This document shows positions 34,074 through 42,372 of a stretch of DNA of 64,000 bases, piece by piece (the stretch's first letter is position 1; the number at the start of each line of letters is the position of its first letter). The position numbers and the translations under genes were made by a program. Source of the stretch: UBA11957 sp963603285 (lineage in GTDB: Bacteria; Bacillota; Clostridia; Lachnospirales; Lachnospiraceae); contig CAVCMG010000001.1 of assembly GCA_963603285.1 (NCBI GenBank), forward strand, positions 62,001 through 126,000. The letters run 5' to 3'. The notes beneath the pieces were generated by a model. That model was given only the letters and a program-made list of their open reading frames with translations. It had not been told where the DNA came from and searched no databases.

Positions 34074-35615
34074 ATGAAGAATGTACTGGAATATCTGGAG
34101 GCGACAGAACAGAAGTTTCCGGAAAAAACAGGTGTAATTGATGAGACAGGAGACTATTCATTTTCCCAGCTGGCGAAAAAAAGCCGACGGGTGGGGACGG
34201 GGCTTCTGACGTATGTGCATCCGGGACAGCCGGCGGGCGTGTTTATGAAGAAGAGTATGGCGGCGCTGTGCGGATTTTTTGGGATCGTGTATGCGGGTGG
34301 TTTTTATACATATTTTGATCCGATGCTGCCGTCGGTGCGGCTGGGGCAGATTGCCGGAGTGCTGCATCTGGCGGTGGTGCTGACGGACAGGGAGAATGTC
34401 AATCTGGCGAAAGTATATTTTCCGGCAGCGGAATGCCTGTGTATAGAGGAGCTTATGCAGACCGCGGAAGATTCGGAGAAGCTGTCGCAGATCCGCGGGC
34501 AGCAGATTGACACGGATCCGCTGTATGTGAATTTTACGTCCGGTTCGACCGGTGTGCCGAAGGGCGTGGTGGTAAGCCACGGTTCGGTGCTGGATTTTAT
34601 CGATGTGTTTGCCGAAACGTTTAACTTTGATGAGACAGAGCGTATTGCAAATCAGGCGCCGTTTGATTTTGATGTGTCGGTGAAGGATATCTATACGGCA
34701 ATAAAGACCGGGGCCACGCTGGTGCTGGTGCCAAGGGAGCTGTTTTCCCGGCCGGTGGAGCTTCTGGATTTTATCTGCGCACAGCGGATCACGACGATGA
34801 TCTGGGCGGTGTCGGCGCTGTGTCTGGTGAGCATGTTTCACGGGCTGGATTACAAATGCCCGGTGACGGTCAGAAAGGTGCTGTTCAGCGGTGAGGTGAT
34901 GCCGATGAAGCAGCTGAAGGACTGGATGGTGCATCTGCCGGAGGCGGAATTTGTCAATCTCTACGGTCCGACCGAGATCACCTGCAACTGTACATACCAT
35001 GTGATCCGGCGGGACCAGACGTACGCGGACGGGATACCGATCGGCAGACCCTTTGCCAACGAAGCCGTTTTTCTTGTGGATGAGAACGGGCAGCAGGTGA
35101 CGGAGCCGGGAGCGATCGGTGAGATCTGTGTACGGGGCCGGGCGCTGGCGCTGGGATATTATGACAATACGCTGCAGACCAGCCAGTCCTTTGTCCAGAA
35201 TCCGCTGCACCAGTATTATCTGGATCCTGTCTACCGGACGGGGGATCTGGGACGCTATGGCACAGACGGGGAGCTGTATTTTGCCGGACGTAAGGATTTT
35301 CAGATCAAGTACCGGGGACACCGGATCGAGCTGGAGGAGATCGAGCGGGCGATGGCAAAGACGCCCGGAGTTGAGCGGGGTGTCTGTGTGTTTGATGAGA
35401 AAAAGAGCCGGCTGTACGGCTTTTATACAGGCACGATCGACAGAAAAGAGCTGCATGAGGCGCTGTCAGAGGCTCTGCCGTCTTTTATGCTGCCGGAACG
35501 GCTGGTGACCCGGGAAAGCTTTGCGCTGACAAAAAACGGTAAGATCGACAGGAAGCTTCTGTTGCAGGAGGTGACAGCGAAAAAGGGGAGTGCCGGGCAG
35601 CAAAAAAGCCGGTAA
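34074..35615 (+). CDS. DltA-like amino-acid adenylation enzyme (carrier protein ligase)
   Basis: A 513-residue ANL-family adenylation enzyme most like DltA, the ligase that loads D-alanine onto a carrier protein. Core motifs: 'NFTSGSTGVPKGVV' (~153-166), 'NLYGPTEITCN' (~295-305), 'YRTGDLGRYG', 'KYRGHRIELEEIERAM', and the catalytic Lys490 in 'KNGKIDRK'. In DltA the segment before YGPTE reads F-C-G-E-V, where the Cys helps select D-Ala; here it is FSGEV with Ser272, suggesting another substrate. AAAAGGAGTG precedes the ATG. First gene of a five-gene operon with decarboxylase, carrier, MBOAT and SGNH proteins. Confidence 0.88.
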   Translation: MKNVLEYLEATEQKFPEKTGVIDETGDYSFSQLAKKSRRVGTGLLTYVHPGQPAGVFMKKSMAALCGFFGIVYAGGFYTYFDPMLPSVRLGQIAGVLHLAVVLTDRENVNLAKVYFPAAECLCIEELMQTAEDSEKLSQIRGQQIDTDPLYVNFTSGSTGVPKGVVVSHGSVLDFIDVFAETFNFDETERIANQAPFDFDVSVKDIYTAIKTGATLVLVPRELFSRPVELLDFICAQRITTMIWAVSALCLVSMFHGLDYKCPVTVRKVLFSGEVMPMKQLKDWMVHLPEAEFVNLYGPTEITCNCTYHVIRRDQTYADGIPIGRPFANEAVFLVDENGQQVTEPGAIGEICVRGRALALGYYDNTLQTSQSFVQNPLHQYYLDPVYRTGDLGRYGTDGELYFAGRKDFQIKYRGHRIELEEIERAMAKTPGVERGVCVFDEKKSRLYGFYTGTIDRKELHEALSEALPSFMLPERLVTRESFALTKNGKIDRKLLLQEVTAKKGSAGQQKSR

Positions 35616-35660
35616 AAAGGCAGTTGCTGACCGAAGAAACAGACAAAAGAGGGGATAGAT

Positions 35661-36845
35661 ATGCTGGAAGATAAAGCTATAGAGGAAATCCTGCGCAGGC
35701 AGGATACGCCCTGTTATATATTTGATACGCAGGTGCTGGCGGAGCGGATACGGTATCTGAAAGAACGTCTGCCGGAGAAAGTAAAGCTTTGCTACGCGAT
35801 CAAGGCCAATCCGTTTGTGACAAAGGCGGCGGCCGAAGTGGCGGACCGTGTGGAGCTTTGTTCGCCGGGGGAGGTCAATATCAGCTTAAAGGCTGGTGTG
35901 CGACCGGAGCAGATGGTGATCTCCGGTGTATACAAGACGCCGGAATACATAGAGCAGCTGGCAGTGTCGCATCCGGATATCGGGCACTATACCGTGGAAT
36001 CCATGGAGCAGCTGGCGCTTCTATTTAAAGCCGGAAGAGAAAACAGACGCCGGATACCGGTGCTTCTGCGGCTGACCAGCGGCAATCAGTTCGGACTGGA
36101 TGAGGAGGAGCTTTTATCCATTATCCGGGACAGGGATCTGTACACGGAGATCGATATCCGGGGCATCCAGTATTTTTCCGGTACGCAAAAGGCGGCGCCG
36201 CGAAGGATCGCAAAGGAGCTGGCAAAGCTTGACGCCCTTTGTACCAGACTGCAGGATGAAGAGGGCTTTACGGTACGGGAGCTGGAATACGGCGGCGGCT
36301 TTTTTGTCAGTTATTTTCAGGAGGAAGCCTTTGATGAGGATGCCTATCTGGCGGAAATATCGGCGCTTTTACAGCCGCTCTGTGAAAAAACAGAGGTGGT
36401 GCTGGAGCTGGGGCGCAGTATCGCGGCGTCCTGCGGTACATATCTGACCCGGGTAGTCGATATGAAAACAAATAAGAAACAGAAATATCTGATCGTGGAC
36501 GGCGGCATCCACCAGCTGGTGTACTACGGACAGACGATGGCGATGAAGCATCCGCTGATCCATAAGTGGAAAGAGGATCCGGAACAGGCCGCCGAGGACT
36601 GTTCGATCTGCGGTTCGCTGTGTACGGTCAATGATATTCTGGTCAAACAGTATCCGCTGGCAGATCCCCGGATCGGTGACGTTTTACTGTTTGAAAAGGC
36701 GGGGGCCTACAGTATGGCCGAGGGCATTGCCCTGTTTTTAAGCCGGGAGATCCCGGCGGTGTATCTGGTGGGAGCTGACGGCAGGCTACAGAATGTGCGG
36801 CCACAGATCCCGGTGGACAGTTTATATACGATAACAGACAAATGA
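35661..36845 (+). CDS. PLP-dependent decarboxylase (fold type III, DapDC/ODC/BtrK-like)
   Basis: A 394-residue alanine-racemase-fold decarboxylase. PLP Lys48 is in 'CYAIKANPF', the phosphate loop is 'EYGGGFF', catalytic Cys321 is in 'CGSLCTVNDIL', and 'EKAGAYSMAEG' ends the active site. It is homologous to diaminopimelate and ornithine decarboxylases. Sitting between a carrier-protein ligase and the carrier gene, it resembles two known settings: BtrK, which decarboxylates glutamyl-carrier protein in butirosin synthesis, and the decarboxylase of exosortase-associated clusters. Its substrate here may be the carrier-bound amino acid. A role as plain lysA is possible but poorly explains the context. 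Confidence 0.87.
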   Translation: MLEDKAIEEILRRQDTPCYIFDTQVLAERIRYLKERLPEKVKLCYAIKANPFVTKAAAEVADRVELCSPGEVNISLKAGVRPEQMVISGVYKTPEYIEQLAVSHPDIGHYTVESMEQLALLFKAGRENRRRIPVLLRLTSGNQFGLDEEELLSIIRDRDLYTEIDIRGIQYFSGTQKAAPRRIAKELAKLDALCTRLQDEEGFTVRELEYGGGFFVSYFQEEAFDEDAYLAEISALLQPLCEKTEVVLELGRSIAASCGTYLTRVVDMKTNKKQKYLIVDGGIHQLVYYGQTMAMKHPLIHKWKEDPEQAAEDCSICGSLCTVNDILVKQYPLADPRIGDVLLFEKAGAYSMAEGIALFLSREIPAVYLVGADGRLQNVRPQIPVDSLYTITDK

Positions 36846-36861
36846 AAAGGAGATTACAACA

Positions 36862-37092
36862 ATGGAAGAATTATACGATATCTTAAATGCATTTGAACCG
36901 GGCATAGATTTTACGACAGCCACCGATCTGATTGACGGACGTATCTTAAATTCTCTGGAAATCCTGTCTCTGGTGGCAGAGCTGGAGGATACCTTCGATA
37001 TCACAATCCCGACCGTTGAGATCATTCCGGCCAATTTTAACTCGGCCCAGGCCATGTGGGAGATGATCTGCCGTCTGCAGGAGGAAGAGTAA
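36862..37092 (+). CDS. Acyl/aminoacyl carrier protein (DltC-like)
   Basis: A 76-residue acidic carrier protein. The expected phosphopantetheine site is Ser31 in 'RILNSLEILSLVAELED', a variant of the usual DSL motif with Asn in place of Asp. It would carry the substrate activated by the ligase. AAAAGGAG lies upstream. Its stop codon directly abuts the GTG of the MBOAT gene, as in dlt operons where carrier and membrane transferase act together. Confidence 0.9.
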   Translation: MEELYDILNAFEPGIDFTTATDLIDGRILNSLEILSLVAELEDTFDITIPTVEIIPANFNSAQAMWEMICRLQEEE

Positions 37093-38685
37093 GTGTCGTC
37101 CTACTGTTCCTTTGTCTTTCTGGCACTGTATCTGCCGGCGGTGATGATCGCGTATCAGCTGATGCCAAAGAAAGTGCGGCCGTATCTGCTTCTTATAGCC
37201 AGCTACGCGCTCTTTTATCTGATGAGCGGGAAGCTGATCGTCTATCTTTTGTTTACCACCGTCAGCGTGTACGGCTTTGGCCGGGTGCTGGGAAATCTGG
37301 GGCAGGAAAAGGACGCACAGGTAAAGCTGGCGGAGCGTAAGGAAAAAAAGGCAATCCGCGCTGTCTGGCAGAAAAAACAGCGAAAGGTACTGGTCGTGGC
37401 GATCCTTGTCCAGGTGGGTATCCTCCTGACGGTGAAATACGGCGCTTTTTTTGTGGAAAACATCCATGCGCTGGAGCAGCTTATGGGGATAACGCCGAAG
37501 CTCTCGGTACCGCATTTTGTAATGCCGATCGGTATTTCCTTTTATACGCTGCAGGCGGTTTCCTATCTGACGGATGTGTACCGTGGCGTGGTGGCTGCGG
37601 AGAAAAAGCCGCTGCCCTTTGCGTTGTATATGAGCTTTTTCCCCTGCATCATGGAGGGGCCGATCACACGTTACGGGGATATGAAGGCGCAGCTGATGGC
37701 GGGCGAAGCCATTACCTACGGGGAGTTGACGCTGGGACTGCAGCGCATCCTGTACGGCCTGATCAAAAAGATGGTGATCGCCGACCGCTTAAATCCGCTG
37801 GTGCAGAGTCTGTATGACAGCGGTACGGCTTACGACGGCGGCATGATGTTTATAGCCATGCTGGCCTTTACGTGTCAGGAATATATGGAGTTTTCCGGTA
37901 CGATGGATGTGATCCTCGGTACTGCGCAGATCTTTCATATCCCGCTGGCTGAGAATTTTACCCGGCCTTTCTTTTCCAGGTCGATTTCCGAATTCTGGCG
38001 CCGGTGGCATATTACGCTGGGTACATGGTTTAAGGACTATATCTTTTATCCGGTATCAATGGCCGGGCCGATGAAAAAGCTGACCCAGAAAAGCAGAAAG
38101 CGGCTGGGCAATTACTACGGGCCGCTGCTGGCCGGTACGGTGGCTCTGTTCTGTGTCTGGTCGTTAAATGGTCTGTGGCACGGTGCGGGCTGGAATTATA
38201 TCGGGTTTGGTATGTTCCATTTCCTGATGATCGTGCTGGGCAATTACAGCGAACCGGTGGCGGCAGGATTTCTGGGAAAATGCCATATTGACCGGGAAAA
38301 GGGACTGTATGCGGGCTTTCGGATGCTTCGGACAGCGCTTCTTGTCTGTATGGGCGAGATGATCTTTAGGGCGGCGACGCTCACGCAGGGACTTACCATG
38401 CTGAAAACGATGTTTGGCAGCTTTTCGCTTGCTTCCTTCAGGGACGGCACGCTGTTTTCTCTGGGGCTGGACAAGCATGATTTCCTGATCCTGGCGGTGA
38501 CGCTTCTTCTGGTGCTGGTTGTCAGTATTTTGCAGGAAAGAGGCATCCGTATCCGGGAAGCGCTGGCGAAAATGCCGGCCCCCTTACGCTGGACGATCCT
38601 GTACGGCGCGATTTTGTATCTGGTGATTTTTGGTGCCTACGGTAATGGTTATCTGCCGATCGACCCTATTTATGCCGGATTCTGA
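37093..38685 (+). CDS. MBOAT-family membrane acyltransferase (DltB-like)
   Basis: A 530-residue multi-helix membrane-bound O-acyltransferase. The invariant His363 is in 'LNGLWHGAGWNY', His306 is in 'FWRRWHITLGTWFKDYIFYP', and 'FFPCIMEGPITRYGDM' is the conserved loop. DltB relatives take an acyl group from a cytoplasmic carrier and pass it across the membrane. It starts with GTG immediately after the carrier gene stop, with GAGGAAGAG as ribosome site. Longer than DltB (~400), closer to AlgI (~520), so the target could be a polysaccharide or a teichoic acid. Confidence 0.9.
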   Translation: MSSYCSFVFLALYLPAVMIAYQLMPKKVRPYLLLIASYALFYLMSGKLIVYLLFTTVSVYGFGRVLGNLGQEKDAQVKLAERKEKKAIRAVWQKKQRKVLVVAILVQVGILLTVKYGAFFVENIHALEQLMGITPKLSVPHFVMPIGISFYTLQAVSYLTDVYRGVVAAEKKPLPFALYMSFFPCIMEGPITRYGDMKAQLMAGEAITYGELTLGLQRILYGLIKKMVIADRLNPLVQSLYDSGTAYDGGMMFIAMLAFTCQEYMEFSGTMDVILGTAQIFHIPLAENFTRPFFSRSISEFWRRWHITLGTWFKDYIFYPVSMAGPMKKLTQKSRKRLGNYYGPLLAGTVALFCVWSLNGLWHGAGWNYIGFGMFHFLMIVLGNYSEPVAAGFLGKCHIDREKGLYAGFRMLRTALLVCMGEMIFRAATLTQGLTMLKTMFGSFSLASFRDGTLFSLGLDKHDFLILAVTLLLVLVVSILQERGIRIREALAKMPAPLRWTILYGAILYLVIFGAYGNGYLPIDPIYAGF

Positions 38686-38698
38686 CAGGAGGAAACAA

Positions 38699-39706
38699 GT
38701 GAAAACAGTACGACATATATTACGCGGCATTCTCTTTACCGGAGGACTTCTGCTGTTGCTGCTTCTGGTCTCCTTTGTGCTGATGCCCAAGGGCAACGGC
38801 GAAAAGTCGGGCTTTTTATACCGGGATGCCAAGGGCATCATAGCCGAGCCTGCGGATACCGTGGATGTCTTATTTCTCGGGGACAGTGAGGTGTATGCGA
38901 CGATCTCCCCGATGCAGCTGTGGGAGGAGCAGGGGATCACCTCATACGATTGCAGTACCGGTGGTCAGCGGCTGTTTGATACGCTGGCGCTCTTAAAGAC
39001 AGCGCTGCAAAACCAGAAGCCGGATCTGGTGGTGCTGGAAACCAACGCGACCTTCCGGAAATTTTCGATCGGAGAGGTAGCGTATAACAAGGCGGGAGAA
39101 TTTCTTTCCGTATTTACCTATCATGACCGCTGGAAATGGTTTAAGCCAAAGGAGCTGTTCCAGAAAAAGGATTTCAGCTGGACGAGCGATCTGAAGGGCT
39201 TCCGGCTGAATACCGAGGTGCAGGCAGCGTCCAAAAGCAGGTATAAGGACTATATGAAGGCGGACAAGGATTTCAAGGCGATTCCGGAGAAAAACGTCAG
39301 CTACATTGATGCGATCCGGCAGGTCTGCAAGGATCACGGCATCCGCTTTATGCTGTTAAGTACGCCCAGCAGTAAGAACTGGGATATGAAAAAACATAAC
39401 ACGATCGCGGATCTGGCGGAAAAAAGGGATCTGTCCTTTGTGGATCTGAATCTGGAACAGGAAGAGATCGGTATCGATTGGGAGACAGATACCAAGGATA
39501 AGGGAGATCATCTGAACCTGTATGGTGCGCAGAAGGTAACGGCGTATCTGGGGAAATATCTGAAGGACACCTACGATCTGAAGGATCACCGCGGGGAAGA
39601 CGGCTATGATAACTGGGATACCTGCCTGAAACGCTATCAGAAACAGATCGATGCGTTGGAAAAAAGAACCGGCACGGAAAGCAATGCGGAGGATAATGGA
39701 GAGTAA
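38699..39706 (+). CDS. Membrane-anchored SGNH/DltD-like esterase-transferase
   Basis: A 335-residue protein with an N-terminal signal anchor (FTGGLLLLLLLVSFVLM) and an extracytoplasmic SGNH domain: nucleophile Ser63 in 'FLGDSEVYATISP', Asn in 'ETNATF', and C-terminal Asp/His in 'DKGDHLNLYG'. DltD, AlgX and related partners of MBOAT proteins receive or place the acyl group on the surface polymer. GTG at 38699 follows ACAGGAGGAAACAA and is chosen over an earlier in-frame codon lying inside the MBOAT gene. Last gene of the operon. Confidence 0.85.
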   Translation: MKTVRHILRGILFTGGLLLLLLLVSFVLMPKGNGEKSGFLYRDAKGIIAEPADTVDVLFLGDSEVYATISPMQLWEEQGITSYDCSTGGQRLFDTLALLKTALQNQKPDLVVLETNATFRKFSIGEVAYNKAGEFLSVFTYHDRWKWFKPKELFQKKDFSWTSDLKGFRLNTEVQAASKSRYKDYMKADKDFKAIPEKNVSYIDAIRQVCKDHGIRFMLLSTPSSKNWDMKKHNTIADLAEKRDLSFVDLNLEQEEIGIDWETDTKDKGDHLNLYGAQKVTAYLGKYLKDTYDLKDHRGEDGYDNWDTCLKRYQKQIDALEKRTGTESNAEDNGE

Positions 39707-39730
39707 AAACTTCTTCACATAGTAAGATAC

Positions 39731-39777
39731 AAAAAGATGCACGACGCAGTTTTAAAGGCTGTGCCGTGCACCTTTTT
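39731..39777 (+). terminator. Intrinsic terminator of ligase-decarboxylase-MBOAT operon
   Basis: TGCACG/CGTGCA with CGCAG/CTGTG beneath a one-base mismatch, flanked by AAAAAG and CTTTTT. The T-run completes a standard terminator. Confidence 0.8.
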
Positions 39778-39827
39778 ATTGCCTTAGCATATAAAAGAAA
39801 GCTCCAGTGAGGTAGTATCAAATTGTT

Positions 39828-40706
39828 TTATTTATTTTCGTCATTATCAGGCTTTTCCGTTTCCGCTACACTTTCTATCATGTCAACGACTACGGTATTA
39901 AGCTGTGCAGCGTTCTGTGATGTTATGACTGACCGCCCGGTATCCTTTTCGATATCCTGTCGAACCTGCCCGGCATAGCTGCCACCACGACGGGCAATCT
40001 TTTGACTTTCAGAAAACCCTTCCGGCTGATGTGCTTTTGACAATTCTGTGGTTGTTGCCTCTGCCAGCATATTCAGTACAATTTCCATCGTACTCATATT
40101 ATCACGAAGATTTTCTTTTTTCAGACCTTTCAGTTTCTTATATTGTCGAGTAGTCATGCCAGACCATGCTTTCGTGATCGCATCGGTGAGAATGGCATAT
40201 TCTTTGCCTTGCTGTACGCCTCGCTCTTGCCATTCGGCGGTAAGCTCGTTACGAACACGGATAGAAAGGAGCCGCTGATGAATCCAGTCTGTATCATACC
40301 CTTTTTTCTGGTAAGTCTCTAATGCGCGGTCGATTGCCTGTTCCGGATCAATCGTTTCTTCAATGCGTTCACGGCCGACCTGGGCCAACCAACGCTTAAA
40401 AGGTTCTGCCTTTGGAGAAGGAATTGATTGGATAATTCTTAACAATCCTTCAGTATTGGCTGCTTGGATTTTTCTCATTTTACCATCTGCGGCTGGCATT
40501 TGAACTGGGGTACAAATTGTACCCCAGTTGGCAGACAGTTCTGGATCACGAGTACGCATTTTCTTTATGTACTGTTTCGGATCGGAACTATTCGTCAAAA
40601 CTGCAATGACGTCTTGAACAGAGAAATACCATTCTTCCTGTTCTTCGTCCCATGCGGTACGTATTTTTCTATCTTCAAAAAGCTGGATGGAATTATTTTC
40701 GTCCAT
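39828..40706 (-). CDS. Bro-N/DinD-like (DNA-damage-inducible protein D family) protein
   Basis: A 292-residue protein with an N-terminal Bro-N-like domain ('IRTAWDEEQEEWYFSVQDVIAVLT') of the type found in phage antirepressors, and a C-terminal half resembling DinD ('RNELTAEWQERGVQQGKEYAILT', 'MLAEATTTELSKAHQPEGF'). DinD interferes with RecA filaments in E. coli; other Bro-N proteins control phage genes. GAGGAGG lies nine bases before the ATG at 40706; TTG at 40715 is too close to it. Opposite in strand to both neighbours, it marks the left side of an accessory segment. Confidence 0.82.
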   Translation of the reverse strand: MDENNSIQLFEDRKIRTAWDEEQEEWYFSVQDVIAVLTNSSDPKQYIKKMRTRDPELSANWGTICTPVQMPAADGKMRKIQAANTEGLLRIIQSIPSPKAEPFKRWLAQVGRERIEETIDPEQAIDRALETYQKKGYDTDWIHQRLLSIRVRNELTAEWQERGVQQGKEYAILTDAITKAWSGMTTRQYKKLKGLKKENLRDNMSTMEIVLNMLAEATTTELSKAHQPEGFSESQKIARRGGSYAGQVRQDIEKDTGRSVITSQNAAQLNTVVVDMIESVAETEKPDNDENK

Positions 40707-40914
40707 GTGCTTCAACCTCCTCAGAGTATGTATTTTGATTTTAACATGAAAGGGTTTCTATTTCTATAGGAGAAACAAATTTCGCCCTAGTAGGTGTTGT
40801 GGGAATGTGCGTAAACTGTCAGGTTTGCCATGCGCCGCCTCCGTTTCTTCGTTCGGCTTTTATATCTGCACCAAAGGTTTCAAAGCCTGGACAGTCCTCA
40901 ATTTTTGCCATTCT

Positions 40915-41274
40915 GCATTGAATATGATGGACATTATCAAAAAGAATGGCGATCACATTGATACGAAAAAACTTGGCGAGATGCTTGGCTGCAAAATCGT
41001 GGAAATATCTGCATTGAAAGGCGATGGTATTGAAGCTGCTGCAAAACAGGCCGTTGCGTTGGCACAGGCAAAGGTTCCAGCTGTGGCAAAGCACAGATTT
41101 TCAGATGCTGTTGAAAGTGCATTACACAACATTTCAGACATTTTGCAGGACAAAATTGATGAGAAGAATCTCCGCTGGTTCTCGGTTAAAGTTTTTGAAC
41201 GGGACAAGGAGATTATGGCAGGTCTTTCTCTAAGCACGTCTGAGCTTGCGCACATCGAGAGTATTTGGTTTAAT
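40915..41274 (+). pseudogene. feoB: feoB remnant (part of GTPase domain)
   Basis: From 'LNMMDIIKKNGDHIDTKKLG' through 'VEISALKGDGIEAAAKQAV' to 'RWFSVKVFERDKE' the translation matches the second half of the FeoB G-domain, with G4 (NMMD) and G5 (SALKG). The P-loop, everything before G4 and the whole membrane domain of this iron(II) transporter are absent. Upstream residues in the same frame (from 40807) do not look like FeoB, so the break is near 40915. It runs in frame into a FeoB-associated tail, implying an internal deletion of well over 1 kb. Confidence 0.82.
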
Positions 41275-41436
41275 ATGGCAAACATAGTAGTAAGTGCAAT
41301 TGTTCTCATCCTTGTGATAGCCGCAGGTCGGAGCATTTATAAAGATCACAAAAAAGGCGTATGCAGTTCATGCGGCTGCGGATGCAGCAGTTGCAAAAGC
41401 TGCCACCATCACATGGAAGAGAACAAACAAAACTAA
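41275..41436 (+). CDS. FeoB-associated Cys-rich membrane peptide
   Basis: A 53-residue peptide MANIVVSAIVLILVIAAGRS with one membrane helix, then a basic stretch and a Cys-rich tail (CSSCGCGCSSCKSCHHH). It matches the small FeoB-associated Cys-rich proteins encoded after feoB in Firmicutes. It is in frame with the feoB remnant, so it may now be translated as a fusion; its own ribosome site is weak. Probably non-functional without FeoB. Confidence 0.7.
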   Translation: MANIVVSAIVLILVIAAGRSIYKDHKKGVCSSCGCGCSSCKSCHHHMEENKQN

Positions 41437-41460
41437 GCAAGCTGTGTAAGGTAACTGGTT

Positions 41461-41499
41461 AAAAGCTGGCGGTCTTGTCAAAAAGACCACCAGCTTTTT
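41461..41499 (+). terminator. Intrinsic terminator
   Basis: AAAAGCTGGCGGTCTT pairs with AAGACCACCAGCTTTT (one mismatch) around a short loop and is followed by further T's. Confidence 0.85.
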
Positions 41500-41544
41500 C
41501 ACAAAATTGGATATGAAAGATTTAATTTAGATGAAAGGACATTT

Positions 41545-41757
41545 ATGAAAGGATATAAAAGCGTAGGGCTTCAAGAACAAAAACTACCTCCAACAAGTAA
41601 ATCTAAAAAGAAACACAAGAATTTTTGGGATAGTAAAAGGCAATCTGAAATTAGCAAGAAAGAGACACTACAGAATATCTCCAAATTTCAGAAAAGCAAT
41701 AGTGGAATAGACGATAAAAAAGAATACTTACATCGTACAGGAACCTGCCCCGACTAA
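41545..41757 (+). CDS. Small basic hypothetical protein
   Basis: A 70-residue, Lys/Ser-rich hydrophilic protein (MKGYKSVGLQEQKLPPTSKS). AAAGGA precedes the ATG by six bases. No domain recognised and no membrane segment. It sits within the decayed island, so it may be a fragment or a short element gene. Confidence 0.4.
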   Translation: MKGYKSVGLQEQKLPPTSKSKKKHKNFWDSKRQSEISKKETLQNISKFQKSNSGIDDKKEYLHRTGTCPD

Positions 41758-42209
41758 GGGGAAATAAAAAAGCCGTTGGTTTGAGCAGGCGATTTTGTGC
41801 GCCCGTTTTTAACCGGCGGTGTTTGAGAAAATCAGGGCCGCCGGTTCTTTTTGCTTATCAGCGCGTTTCATCGTCCGTATGGCGGCCACTAGAAGGATGC
41901 CACTATGCGCCTGATATTCTATCGGCCACTCAACTTTGAATCATCAAAAAAAGCCTTGCTCCCGCACAGGGTCAGCAGGGCTTTTACTATGTACTATACA
42001 ATGTAGCTACTGCGCGTTTAATACTGTCATTCTGCCCAGTTGGCCGTTTTCGGTCTGCTGGGCTTTTCTGTTGCCGCCTGAAAATCTGCACGTTCAAAAA
42101 AATATTTTTGGAAATTTTCAGAAAAGCGGGCAGAAGCGGGTGTTTCAGGTGTCATATTAGCGGAAAGGGAAAAATCCACCCGACATCCCCACGGAAAGGG
42201 GGTGAGAAG
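41758..42209 (+). other. Gene-free stretch with three terminator-like hairpins
   Basis: No credible gene. Three stem-T structures are seen: AACCGGCGG/CCGCCGGTT with CTTTTT (41811-41852), AAAAGCCTTGCT/AGCAGGGCTTTT (41949-41985), and GCCCAG/CTGGGC with TTTT (42034-42067). Serial terminators like these separate modules in conjugative elements. An excellent ribosome site, AAAGGGGGTGAG, ends the stretch. Confidence 0.65.
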
Positions 42210-42372
42210 ATGGAAGCTATCCCTCGCAACGATGGTGAACAGTACCGATTCGATGCGTTCTGCAAAGCGGTACTGCGAAATGAGGCCCGGAACTATCATG
42301 GGAATGTCCCGGAGTGCTGTACAACGCCACCGGACAAAAACGCTGAACAAGCTGCGAAAAAAGCTAAAGGCG
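42210..42372 (+). pseudogene. Sigma-70-like factor remnant of ICE type, internally deleted
   Basis: The start MEAIPRNDGEQYRFDAFCKA resembles the short sigma-like regulators of Firmicutes conjugative elements. After about 30 residues the frame changes, and a different frame reads 'MSRSAVQRHRTKTLNKLRKK', the DNA-binding helix-turn-helix end of the same family. Roughly 80-90 middle residues are missing. The C-terminal part continues in frame into an ABC transporter fragment. Confidence 0.75.

Noticed and set aside
34158..35456. 432-codon open frame on the minus strand
   Set aside because: It lies entirely antisense to the ligase gene, which has all adenylation motifs. Its translation is rich in His/Arg/Gln with no recognisable domain, the usual result of reading a biased gene backwards.
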